This document shows positions 40,949 to 48,117 of a DNA stretch of 64,000 bases, piece by piece. The stretch comes from CAVXDY01 sp963721335 (lineage in GTDB: Bacteria > Actinomycetota > Thermoleophilia > Miltoncostaeales > Miltoncostaeaceae). The notes below the pieces were generated by a model. It made no database searches and was not told where the DNA came from. It was given only the letters and a program-made list of their open reading frames with translations. Numbering within the stretch: the stretch's first letter is position 1; each line of letters begins with the position of its first letter. A program made the position numbers and the translations under genes. The stretch covers positions 992,001 to 1,056,000 of the forward strand of contig CAVRIV010000008.1 in assembly GCA_963721335.1 (NCBI GenBank), read 5' to 3'.

Positions 40949-42700
40949 TCAGGGTGTGATTCTGAGTGTTTGCAGGGAGAACTCGGCAATCTGCTCGAAC
41001 GCCGGGGCCGCCACGTCGCCGCCGTAGATGGAGCCGTGGGGCTCGTCCACCACCACCGCCACCAGCAGCTGCGGATCGTCGGCCGGGGCGTAGCCCACGA
41101 ACGAGGCCGTGTAGGCGCTGTCGCTGTACTCGCCGGTGGTGGGGTCGTACTTCTTCGCGGTGCCGGTCTTGCCGGCCACCTCGAAGCCCTTCACCTCCGC
41201 GAGCGAGCCCGTGCCCCGCGGGTCCACCACGCCGCGCAGCATGCGGCTGAGCGATCGCGCGGTGGCCTCGTGCATGATGCGCCGCCCCGGCGGGGTCACG
41301 TTCTTCCCCCCCACGGCCCCCACGAGGTGCGGCGTCACCAGGGTGCCCCCGTTCGCCACGGCGGCGTAGGCGCGGGCGAGCTGCGTGAGCGTGACGGCCG
41401 TGCCGTATCCGATCGGGATGTTCAGCGCCGAGGTGCCCGACCAGTCCTGCTGGACGTTGCCCGCCACCTCGCCCGGGTAGTCGATGCCGGTCATCGACCC
41501 GAACCCGAACCGCGTGATCCAGGCCTTCAGGCGGTCCTCGCCCACCCGCGTGCCGATCGTGTACGTCCCGATGTTGCTGGAGCGCGCGAGGATCTGGGAG
41601 GCGGTCATCCGCGCGGGGACGTCGCGGTGGTCGTCCACCAGGGTGTACTCGGAGGGCGTGCCCGCGTACCTGGTCACCGACACGGGGAGGTCGAAGGAGG
41701 TCGAGGGCGTGACCTTCCCGTCCTCGAGGGCCGCCGTCATCGTGACGATCTTGAAGGTCGAGCCGGGCTCGAAGGTGTCGGTGACCGGACGGTTCCGCTC
41801 CAGGTCCGGGTTGATCTGACGGCGCTGGTTCGGGTTGAACCGGGGCACGGTGGCCATGGCCAGGACGGCCCCGTCCTTGGGGCGCATGACGATGGCCATC
41901 GCGCTCCTGGCGCCGAACGCGGCTCGCGTCTCGGAGAGCGTCCGCTCGACCTCGTTCTGGATCCGGGAGTCCATCTCCAGGCGCACGTTCGTGCCCGGCC
42001 TCGGCTCGCGGTCGCTCAGCACCTGGATGGGCCGCCCGAAGAGGTCCCGCACCTCCACCCGGCGCCCGGGGACCCCCGTCAGCTCCGGGTCGAGCTGCTT
42101 CTCCATCCCGGAGAGGCCCTCGTGCTCGTCCCCGGTGAGGCCCAGCACCTGGGCCGCCTGGGGTCCGCCGGGGAGGAACCGCTGGTAGGTGTCCGAGAAG
42201 TAGAGGCCCGGGATGGCGAGGGCGCGGGCGGCGTCGGCGGAGGCGGGCGGCACGTTCCGCGCGAGCACCGCGTAGACGCCGCGGTGCGACAGGGTGTTGG
42301 CGAGCGTGTCGGGGTCGCGCTTCAGGATCGGCGCCAGCCGGGCCGCCACCCCGACCGGGTCGGTCACCAGGTTGGGCGAGGCGGTCACGTTGACCGCCAG
42401 CCGGTCGATGGCCAGGTCCGCGCCGTCGCTGCTCTGGATGGCGCCGCGCTCGGCCGGGAGCACGTAGGGGAAGCGGCTGTGCTCCGCGCGCCGGTCGGAG
42501 AGGTCGCCGGCCCGGACCGTGCCGAGGAAGGTGGCGCGCATCGCCAGCAGCCCCAGCAGCAGCACCGCGCCGGCCGCCAGGATCCGGATCCGCTGCGGGC
42601 GGCGGCGCGCGGCCGCCTCCCGGCCCCGCGACCCGGACGGCGGCCGCGGGCGGGAGGGCGGACGCGGGCGGGAGGGAGGACGCGAGGGCGGCCGCGCCAC
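40949..42700 (-). CDS. ftsI: Division transpeptidase FtsI (class B PBP)
   Basis: Cross-links septal peptidoglycan, 583 residues. A Pro/Arg/Ser-rich cytoplasmic lead precedes one transmembrane segment near residue 45 (ILAAGAVLLLGLLAM). The pedestal has PAERGAIQSSDGADLAID. Penicillin-binding motifs are intact: EPGSTFKIV, ARSSNIGTY and AGKTGTAKK. It lies between ftsL and murE, the usual place for ftsI. Confidence 0.93.
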   Translation of the reverse strand: MARPPSRPPSRPRPPSRPRPPSGSRGREAAARRRPQRIRILAAGAVLLLGLLAMRATFLGTVRAGDLSDRRAEHSRFPYVLPAERGAIQSSDGADLAIDRLAVNVTASPNLVTDPVGVAARLAPILKRDPDTLANTLSHRGVYAVLARNVPPASADAARALAIPGLYFSDTYQRFLPGGPQAAQVLGLTGDEHEGLSGMEKQLDPELTGVPGRRVEVRDLFGRPIQVLSDREPRPGTNVRLEMDSRIQNEVERTLSETRAAFGARSAMAIVMRPKDGAVLAMATVPRFNPNQRRQINPDLERNRPVTDTFEPGSTFKIVTMTAALEDGKVTPSTSFDLPVSVTRYAGTPSEYTLVDDHRDVPARMTASQILARSSNIGTYTIGTRVGEDRLKAWITRFGFGSMTGIDYPGEVAGNVQQDWSGTSALNIPIGYGTAVTLTQLARAYAAVANGGTLVTPHLVGAVGGKNVTPPGRRIMHEATARSLSRMLRGVVDPRGTGSLAEVKGFEVAGKTGTAKKYDPTTGEYSDSAYTASFVGYAPADDPQLLVAVVVDEPHGSIYGGDVAAPAFEQIAEFSLQTLRITP

Positions 42701-42703
42701 GGC

Positions 42704-43165
42704 CTAGGGGGTCGCGGCGGCCGCGGCCCTGCCGGCGTCGAGGTAGGTGACGGAGTCGCCGCTCGGCGACTCCATCCCCAGGCGCCGCTGCGCGTTCTGG
42801 CGCACGCGGGCGTTGCGCTGCTCGAGCGCGCTCTGCAGGCGGGCGGTCTCCGACTCGACGCTGCGCGCCTGCTGGATGACCTGCCCGGTCTGGTTGGTGA
42901 GCGTGAGCTTCGCGACGTTCACCCACACGATGCCGGCCAGGACGAGCGCGACCAGGGGGATCATCAGACGGCCCAGGCGGATGCGCGACCGCGGCCGGGC
43001 GGCGCGGCGCGGCGCGGTGCGGGGAACCGCGCGGGGCCGCGGCCGGGGCTGCGGAGCGGGGGCGGCGCGGCGGCGGGGCTCGGCGCGCGCAGCTCCGCGG
43101 CCGGGGGCCGCGGCTCCGCGGCCGGGGGCCGCGGCTCCGCGGCCGGGGGCCGCGCGGGTGCTCAC
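42704..43165 (-). CDS. ftsL: FtsL-like septum formation initiator
   Basis: Small bitopic divisome protein, 153 residues. The first 85 residues are Ala/Pro/Arg-rich and include three copies of APGRGAA coded by a 21-base tandem repeat. One transmembrane segment (LMIPLVALVLAGIVWVNVAKLTL) and a coiled coil (QTGQVIQQARSVESETARLQSALEQRNARV) follow. Sequence alone would not name it; position between rsmH and ftsI does. GTG overlaps the rsmH stop. Confidence 0.82.
   Translation of the reverse strand: MSTRAAPGRGAAAPGRGAAAPGRGAARAEPRRRAAPAPQPRPRPRAVPRTAPRRAARPRSRIRLGRLMIPLVALVLAGIVWVNVAKLTLTNQTGQVIQQARSVESETARLQSALEQRNARVRQNAQRRLGMESPSGDSVTYLDAGRAAAAATP
43092..43154 (-). repeat. Three perfect 21-bp tandem repeats in ftsL
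   Basis: Three identical head-to-tail copies of a 21-base unit that starts GCTCCGCGGCC and ends GGGGGCCGCG on the plus strand. They keep the frame and encode the APGRGAA repeat, so copy number can change without breaking ftsL. Confidence 0.85.
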
Positions 43166-44136
43166 GAGGGCTCCACCCGGCGCAGCCCGCGCAGGCGCGC
43201 CGAGCGCGCGCGGGGGTTGCGGTCCATCTCGGCCTGCTTGGGACGCTGGGCCTTCCCGGCGAGCAGGCCGGCCTCGGCCACGCGGCCGCAGCCGCAGACC
43301 GGCATCTCCGGCGGGCAGATGCAGCCCTGGCTGCGGGCGCGCATGAAGCGCTTGACCATCCGGTCCTCGAGCGAGTGGAAGGAGATCACCACCAGGCGGC
43401 CACCGGGAGCGAGCAGCTCGAACGCCGCGGCGAGGCCGGCCTCCAGGCTTCCCAGCTCGTCGTTGACCGCGATCCGCAGCCCCTGGAAGACCCGCTTGGC
43501 CGGGTGGCCGGCCGCGAAGAGGGCCGGCGTGGGCACGGCCGAGCGCACCACCTCGACCAGGTCCCCGGTGGTGGCGATGGGCGCCTGGGCGCGGCGGCGC
43601 ACGATGGCGCGGGCGATGGGCCGCGCGTAGCGCTCCTCCCCGTAGCCGCTGAAGATCTCGGCGAGATCGGCCTCGGGAAGCTCGGCCACGAGATCGGCCG
43701 CCGAGCGGCGCAGGCCCGGGTCCATGCGCATGTCGAGCGGCGCCTGCCGCGAGTACGAGAAGCCGCGCTCGGGCCGGTCGACCTGCATCGACGACAGGCC
43801 GAGGTCCATCAGGATCGCGTCGGCGCGCAGCCCCTGGTCGGCCAGCCGCGGCAGGGCGTCGGCGAAGTTGGCCTGGACGAAGCGCATCTCGCACACGACG
43901 TCGTCGGCCAGGTCGGAGAACCAGGCGGCGGCCTCGGGATCCTGGTCGATGGCCACGTAGCGGCCGTCCTCCCCGAGGGCCGGCGCGAGGCGGCGCGCGT
44001 GGCCGCCGGCGCCGAAGGTGCAATCGACGATGGTCTCGCCGGGGCGCGGGGCGGCCATCTGGACGACCTCGTCCAGCAGGACCGGCTCGTGCCCGCGGGC
44101 GGGCCTAGGTGACTCGACCGGCAAGGCGCTTGGCAC
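43162..44136 (-). CDS. rsmH: 16S rRNA m4C1402 methyltransferase
   Basis: SAM-dependent methyltransferase, 324 residues. GHEPVLLDEVVQMAAPRPGETIVDCTFGAGGHA starts the SAM site. ILMDLGLSSMQVDRPERGFSY, LDMRMDPGL and VVISFHSLEDRMVKRFMR are signatures of RsmH (MraW). The end has CICPPEMPVCGCG, a cysteine cluster common in this family. The GTG start lies 32 bases inside mraZ. Confidence 0.96.
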   Translation of the reverse strand: MPSALPVESPRPARGHEPVLLDEVVQMAAPRPGETIVDCTFGAGGHARRLAPALGEDGRYVAIDQDPEAAAWFSDLADDVVCEMRFVQANFADALPRLADQGLRADAILMDLGLSSMQVDRPERGFSYSRQAPLDMRMDPGLRRSAADLVAELPEADLAEIFSGYGEERYARPIARAIVRRRAQAPIATTGDLVEVVRSAVPTPALFAAGHPAKRVFQGLRIAVNDELGSLEAGLAAAFELLAPGGRLVVISFHSLEDRMVKRFMRARSQGCICPPEMPVCGCGRVAEAGLLAGKAQRPKQAEMDRNPRARSARLRGLRRVEPS

Positions 44137-44557
44137 GGGCGGATACCCCCTCTCGACGCAGCTCCGCGAAGCGGTCGGACAGACGGCCGGGATCCCACAC
44201 CTCCAGGTACTCCCCCACCCCCACCAGCTTGACCTTGCCGTCCTCCACTCCCGCGTGCTCGCGCAGCTCGGGAGCGAGCGGGATGCGGCCCTGCCGGTCG
44301 AGCTCGTGGTGGAAGGCGCCGGCGCCGAGGAAGCGGCTCATCTCGCGCGCGTCGTCGTCCAGCACGCTCATCGTCCCGAAGGTCCGGTCGATGAGGGACG
44401 GCCACTCGACGCTGGGCACGACGACGAGGCACTCGTCGATCCACCAGCCCACGGTCGCACCCGCGACGAAGGGCTCTCGCAGGCGGGCGGGAATGGCCAG
44501 GCGGAAGCGGTTGTCGAGGCTGCACTCATAGGTCCCACTCAGCAGCCGGCGTTGCAT
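44105..44557 (-). CDS. mraZ: Transcription regulator MraZ
   Basis: AbrB-fold repressor of the division cluster, 150 residues with two tandem MraZ/SpoVT domains. The first has GTYECSLDNRFRLAIPARLRE, the second HHELDRQGRIPLAPELREHAG, each with the conserved DxKGR-like turn. It is first in the cluster, and three phased TGGGG repeats in its promoter fit autoregulation. Confidence 0.96.
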   Translation of the reverse strand: MQRRLLSGTYECSLDNRFRLAIPARLREPFVAGATVGWWIDECLVVVPSVEWPSLIDRTFGTMSVLDDDAREMSRFLGAGAFHHELDRQGRIPLAPELREHAGVEDGKVKLVGVGEYLEVWDPGRLSDRFAELRREGVSARAKRLAGRVT

Positions 44558-44559
44558 TT

Positions 44560-44585
44560 CCCCACGCTACCCCACAATCCCCCAC
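44560..44585 (-). promoter_or_regulatory. MraZ operator: three GTGGGG repeats at 10-bp phase, with -10
   Basis: On the minus strand GTGGGG begins at 44585, 44575 and 44565, exactly 10 bases apart. This is the TGGGN-n5 arrangement known for E. coli MraZ sites. The -10 TAGCGT (44569-44564) sits between the last two and ends six bases before the mraZ ATG, so bound MraZ would block RNA polymerase. A fourth GTGGGG is at 44628-44623. Confidence 0.8.
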
Positions 44586-44707
44586 CTGACAACGCTTTCT
44601 CCCCCCCATCCGAGGGGTTTTCCCCCACCGACGTCAGGTGCAGGGCAAACGAGCAGGACGTTTCCGTGAAACGGTCGTTGTCGAAACGCGCGTTGCAGAC
44701 GGCTGTC

Positions 44708-44721
44708 CGAACACTTGTTCG
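44708..44721 (+). promoter_or_regulatory. LexA-type SOS box 1
   Basis: CGAACACTTGTTCG, perfect CGAAC/GTTCG arms with a four-base centre as in mycobacterial and Bacillus SOS boxes. It contains the -35 (TTGTTC, 44715-44720) of the following small gene. Confidence 0.8.
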
Positions 44722-44732
44722 CGTCCGACGCA

Positions 44733-44746
44733 CGAACTACTGTTCG
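44733..44746 (+). promoter_or_regulatory. LexA-type SOS box 2
   Basis: CGAACTACTGTTCG, a second perfect dyad 25 bases after the first. It covers the -10 (TACTGT, 44738-44743), which is 17 bases from the -35 and seven bases before ATG 44751. Confidence 0.8.
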
Positions 44747-44750
44747 CCTC

Positions 44751-45050
44751 ATGCTCGCCGCCGCGCTCCGGGACACCGAATCGTCCCACCTCCGTCCCGA
44801 TCCGGCCCGGCGCCTGCGCCCGGTCCCGGCGCGGCGGCGTCGGCGTCTGCCGAGCGCGCGCACGGTGGCCCTCTACGCGCTCGGCCTGGTGGCCGGCTTC
44901 CTCCTCGCCGCCCTCGCATCCGCGCCCGGCGGCGCCGAGGTGGTCGCGTTCCAGGTGCAGATGGCCGCCATCGCCGGCGCGGTGGGGGGTCTCGCCGCGC
45001 TGCGCGCCCGCGCGGTGGCGCGCCGCCGGGCGCGCCTGCGCCCCCTGTAA
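44751..45050 (+). CDS. Small SOS-controlled membrane protein of unknown function
   Basis: I do not recognise this 99-residue protein. A basic cytoplasmic stretch (RRLRPVPARRRRRLPSAR) precedes two hydrophobic segments, TVALYALGLVAGFLLAALA (about 39-57) and VVAFQVQMAAIAGAVGGLAAL (about 64-84), and it ends in a basic tail. Two SOS boxes cover its promoter and the start is leaderless. SOS-induced small membrane proteins such as YneA, DivS and ChiZ stop division during DNA damage. This one has no LysM domain and is not a recognisable homologue, but it stands divergent from mraZ and the whole division cluster, so a similar role is a fair hypothesis. Confidence 0.7.
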   Translation: MLAAALRDTESSHLRPDPARRLRPVPARRRRRLPSARTVALYALGLVAGFLLAALASAPGGAEVVAFQVQMAAIAGAVGGLAALRARAVARRRARLRPL

Positions 45051-45063
45051 CGCACACGTGGGC

Positions 45064-45084
45064 ACCCCCCTGAGACACGGGGGT
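45064..45084 (+). terminator. Hairpin after the SOS-controlled gene
   Basis: ACCCCC (45064-45069) pairs with GGGGGT (45079-45084), nine-base loop, 13 bases after the stop. No T-run. A TAGACT -10 candidate for the next operon follows at 45091. Confidence 0.4.
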
Positions 45085-45126
45085 CCGGGTTAGACTCAGC
45101 GCGGCCGTCGCTCCCGACCGTGACCG

Positions 45127-45999
45127 CTGGGGATCGCTATCTCGACGCTCTCGCCTGCCGGGCGACCGGCGTACCTCGCCCATTGGGGGCTCGCCGAGCC
45201 GCCCTTCCAGCTCGAACCGGACACGCGCTTCGCCTTCGAGCGGGCCGACCACCGCGAGGGCCTGGCGCGCATCCTGTTCGGGATCACCCAGCTCGGGGGC
45301 CTGGTGGTGATCACGGGGGAGATCGGGGCCGGCAAGACCCTGCTGGCGCAGACCCTGCGCCGCACCCTCGACGGCGAGGGCTTCCAGGTGGCCGAGGTGG
45401 CCAACCCCCCGCGAACGGGGGCGGCCCTCCTCGCCGCGGCGCTGGTGGCCACCGGCGCGGAGCCCGCCGGCGGCTCGACCGCGAGGCTCGCCGGGCTCCT
45501 GCGCGCGCGGCTGACCGCCGCCGCGGCCCAGGGGCGGCGCATCGTCCTGTCGGTCGACGAGGCCCAGCGCCTCGGCCCTCCGGCCCTCGACGAGCTGCGC
45601 CTGCTCACCAACCCGGGCGACGGCGTGTCCGCCCCGGTCGTCCTGCTGGGGCAGCCCGAGCTGACGATCCGCATCGAGCGCCAGCCACAGGTGTCCCAGC
45701 GCGTGGTGGTGCGGTACCACCTCGGAGCGATGAGCCCCGACGAGGTGGACGCCTACATCCTCCACCGCACCCGGGTGGCGGGCGCGAGCCGGCGCATCGT
45801 CTCCAAGCGCGCCGCGCGGGCGGCGCACCACGAGACCGGCGGCGTCCCGCGGCTGGTGAACCTGCTGCTCGCCAACGCCCTCTTCGTGGCGGCCGAGCGC
45901 GGGGAGGACCAGATCGGCGAGGACACCATCCGCGACCTGGCCGAGGACCACCGGCTCAGCGTGGAGGCCTCGGCCGCCGCCGCGGGAGCCGAGCTGTGA
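45127..45999 (+). CDS. ExeA-like AAA+ ATPase
   Basis: About 290 residues. The N-terminal AYLAHWGLAEPPFQLEPDTRFAFERADHREGLARI is the ExeA/type II secretion ATPase pattern. Walker A is ITGEIGAGKTLLAQTL, Walker B IVLSVDEAQRLGPPALDELRLL, and sensor region VVLLGQPELTIRIERQPQVSQRV follows. The start is uncertain: no ATG, GTG or TTG exists in frame before the conserved part, leaving CTG 45127 as first choice, or a lost base joining GTG 45120. No peptidoglycan-binding or secretion genes accompany it, so a secretion role is not implied; it heads an operon with CHAD proteins. Confidence 0.75.
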   Translation: MGIAISTLSPAGRPAYLAHWGLAEPPFQLEPDTRFAFERADHREGLARILFGITQLGGLVVITGEIGAGKTLLAQTLRRTLDGEGFQVAEVANPPRTGAALLAAALVATGAEPAGGSTARLAGLLRARLTAAAAQGRRIVLSVDEAQRLGPPALDELRLLTNPGDGVSAPVVLLGQPELTIRIERQPQVSQRVVVRYHLGAMSPDEVDAYILHRTRVAGASRRIVSKRAARAAHHETGGVPRLVNLLLANALFVAAERGEDQIGEDTIRDLAEDHRLSVEASAAAAGAEL

Positions 46000-46322
46000 G
46001 GCGCGTGAGCTACCAGGGCGTGCTCGGCGGCCCGGCGGGACCGGGCGAGGGGGTCTACGTGCGGCTGGGCGCCGATGCGATCCCCACCCGGCGCAAGGAC
46101 GCGCGGCGCGACGTCACGGTGGCGCTCTCGAAAGCGCAGGGCCGGTGGCTGCGAGAGGCCGTGGCGCTCTCGGGCCCCAGCATCGACGAGGGGGCCGTCC
46201 TGCGCGCCCTGGTGGACCTCGGCATGGAGCTGGAGATCGACTGGCCGGTCATCGCCCGGGGCAAGGCCTTGCGGCAGGCGGTGCGCGACTCGGTGATGGT
46301 GCGCCGCCGGACTCCCGGGTAG
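45996..46322 (+). CDS. Small protein with possible ribbon-helix-helix motif
   Basis: A 108-residue protein that I cannot assign firmly. The centre, DVTVALSKAQGRWLREAVALSG then DEGAVLRALVDLGMEL, has the strand-helix-helix spacing of Arc/CopG DNA-binding proteins. WPVIARGKALRQAVRDSV follows. GTG 45996 overlaps the ATPase stop, so it is translated with it. It could regulate the operon or bridge the ATPase to DNA. Confidence 0.55.
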   Translation: MRRVSYQGVLGGPAGPGEGVYVRLGADAIPTRRKDARRDVTVALSKAQGRWLREAVALSGPSIDEGAVLRALVDLGMELEIDWPVIARGKALRQAVRDSVMVRRRTPG

Positions 46323-46336
46323 GCGGGCGAGCCGGG

Positions 46337-46852
46337 GTGGCGAGGGCCTGGGAGGTTCCGGGGCTCAGCGGGCACGCCCGCTTCCGGGAGGCGGCCGGGC
46401 GCGTGGTGCTCACCCGCTGGCGCGAGATGATGAGCTACCGGGACGGCACGCTGCTCGGCGAGGACATCGAGGAGCTCCACGCCATGCGGGTCTCCTCGCG
46501 GCGCCTGCGCGCGGCCATGGACGCCTTCGAGGGGGCGTTCCCCCGAAAGTCCTTCCGCCCCCTGGTGCGCCAGGTGAAGGAGATCACCGACGTCCTCGGG
46601 GACGCACGCGACCTGGACGTGGCCATCGAGCGGCTCACCGGGGTGCGAACCGAGATGCGCGAGGACGAGCGCCCCGGGGTGGAGGGCCTGGTGGCGCGCT
46701 ACCGCGAGGAGCGGGCCGCCGAGGACCCCCGCCTCGCCGCCCTCTTCGCCCGCATCGAGGACGAGGGCTTCGAGGATCGGTTCGTCGCCTACGTCGCCAA
46801 GCACACCGGCGTGCGCATGCGGCGCCTCGACCCGCGGCCCCCCGAGGCCTGA
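46337..46852 (+). CDS. CHAD domain protein 1
   Basis: A 171-residue protein with the conserved-histidine alpha-helical (CHAD) pattern. IEELHAMRVSSRRLRAAMDAFEG carries the conserved His and Arg, and VRQVKEITDVLGDARDLDVAIERL the second block. CHAD domains bind polyphosphate in proteins that have been studied. It has no CYTH or catalytic partner domain. The next gene codes for the other half and follows without a gap, as if one full-length CHAD protein were split in two. Confidence 0.8.
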   Translation: MARAWEVPGLSGHARFREAAGRVVLTRWREMMSYRDGTLLGEDIEELHAMRVSSRRLRAAMDAFEGAFPRKSFRPLVRQVKEITDVLGDARDLDVAIERLTGVRTEMREDERPGVEGLVARYREERAAEDPRLAALFARIEDEGFEDRFVAYVAKHTGVRMRRLDPRPPEA

Positions 46853-47455
46853 GTGGCCAAGCCCCGCCCCGTCCACGGGCTCGACCCCGACCGCCGCCTG
46901 CGGCCCAACGCGCGCAAGGTGCTGGCGGTGCGCATCGACGAGGTCTACTCCTACGACGGCCTGATGGCCGACCCCGCGAACGTCACCGAGCTGCATGACA
47001 TGCGCATCGCCTGCAAGCGGCTGCGCTACCTGCTCGAGATCTTCGCGGTCGCGTTTCCGGCCGACCTCGAGCCCTTCATCGACGAGGTCAAGGGCCTCCA
47101 GGACCTGCTGGGCGACATCCACGACTGCGATGTGCAGATCCCGATGCTCGAGGACCACCTGCAGTGGCTGGCCGGACGCGAGGGCGCCGCGGCGCGCCGG
47201 CTGGTGACCACGGCGCCGCCCATCCCCCGCCGGCGATCGGCGCAGGGACGCGAGGACGATTTCCGCGCGTTCGAGCGCGAGCTCGCCACCGGGCGCCGCG
47301 GCGACGAGCGCCCGGGTGTCCACGCGCTCATCGGGCGCCGTCGCCGGGAGCGCGACGCGCTCTACGCCCGGTTCGTCGACGAGTGGCGCCGCCTCAAGAC
47401 CGAGCGCTTCCGCCCGCGCCTCCACGAGGCCCTGGGCATCGGCCACCATGGCTGA
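46853..47455 (+). CDS. CHAD domain protein 2
   Basis: A 200-residue protein. NVTELHDMRIACKRLRYLLEIFAVAF and VKGLQDLLGDIHDCDVQIPML match the second CHAD repeat, with conserved His, Arg and Lys. The C-terminal part is charged (RRRSAQGREDDFRAFEREL). GTG 46853 directly follows the stop of CHAD protein 1. Together they probably form one polyphosphate-binding unit; that is inference from the family. Confidence 0.8.
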   Translation: MAKPRPVHGLDPDRRLRPNARKVLAVRIDEVYSYDGLMADPANVTELHDMRIACKRLRYLLEIFAVAFPADLEPFIDEVKGLQDLLGDIHDCDVQIPMLEDHLQWLAGREGAAARRLVTTAPPIPRRRSAQGREDDFRAFERELATGRRGDERPGVHALIGRRRRERDALYARFVDEWRRLKTERFRPRLHEALGIGHHG

Positions 47456-48095
47456 GCGCCTCGCCGTCCTGGGCGACGTCCACGCCAACCTCGCCGCGCT
47501 GCGGGCGGCCCTCGCCGCGATCGAGGGGCACGGCATCGCCGGCGGCGCCTTCACCGGCGACCTCGTGATGCGGGGGCCCGACCCGGAGGGGTGCGTGCGC
47601 CTGGTCATGCGCACCGGCTGGCCGTGCGCCATGGGCAACACCGACGGCAAGGTCACCAAGCGCGAGCCCGACCCCGACCATCCGAAGGCGTCGCGGGTGG
47701 GCTCACGCGCCTGGACCGCCACCCACATGTCCGACGGCGCCCTGCGGTTCCTCTCCTCCCTCCCGGCGGTGGTGCGCGTGGACCTCGGCGGATGGAAGGT
47801 GGCCGTGGTGCACGGGGACCCGGCGGGGACCATCGACGCGAACACCTCCAAGCGCCTGCTGGCCGCCATCGCCCGCGGCCTCGACGCCGACTGCGTCGTG
47901 AGCGGCCACACCCACCGCCCGCTCATCCGCGAGGAGGCCGGCTGCATCTTCGTGAACCCGGGCAGCGTGGGCGAGGCGCTCACCGAGGACGACCGCCGCC
48001 CGCGGTGGGCCTGGCTCGAGGCGCGCGACGGGGAGCTTCACGCGCACCTCGAGCAGGTCTCCGAGCCCCTCGCCCGCGTGCGCCCGCGCGACTGA
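47448..48095 (+). CDS. Calcineurin-like metallophosphoesterase
   Basis: A 215-residue phosphoesterase of the YfcE/MJ0936 type. Metal-site motifs are LAVLGDVHANLAAL (GDxH), AFTGDLVMRGPDP (GD), AMGNTDGKV (GNTD, replacing GNHD), VAVVHGDP (H) and VVSGHTHRPL (GHTH). NPGSVGEALTEDDRRP is also typical. Its ATG overlaps the CHAD 2 stop by eight bases, so it belongs to the same operon. Substrate unknown; a phosphate ester or polyphosphate-linked role is only suggested by the neighbours. Confidence 0.87.
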   Translation: MAERLAVLGDVHANLAALRAALAAIEGHGIAGGAFTGDLVMRGPDPEGCVRLVMRTGWPCAMGNTDGKVTKREPDPDHPKASRVGSRAWTATHMSDGALRFLSSLPAVVRVDLGGWKVAVVHGDPAGTIDANTSKRLLAAIARGLDADCVVSGHTHRPLIREEAGCIFVNPGSVGEALTEDDRRPRWAWLEARDGELHAHLEQVSEPLARVRPRD

Positions 48096-48117
48096 GGGCC
48101 TGCCCCGGCGGGCGCGA

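Noticed and set aside
43092..43154. Short tandem repeats as a CRISPR array
   Set aside because: The copies touch with no spacers and lie inside ftsL in frame. No cas genes are present.
45304..45999. GTG 45304 as the start of the ExeA-like ATPase
   Set aside because: It lies just before Walker A and would remove the conserved N-terminal block YLAHWGLAEPPF.
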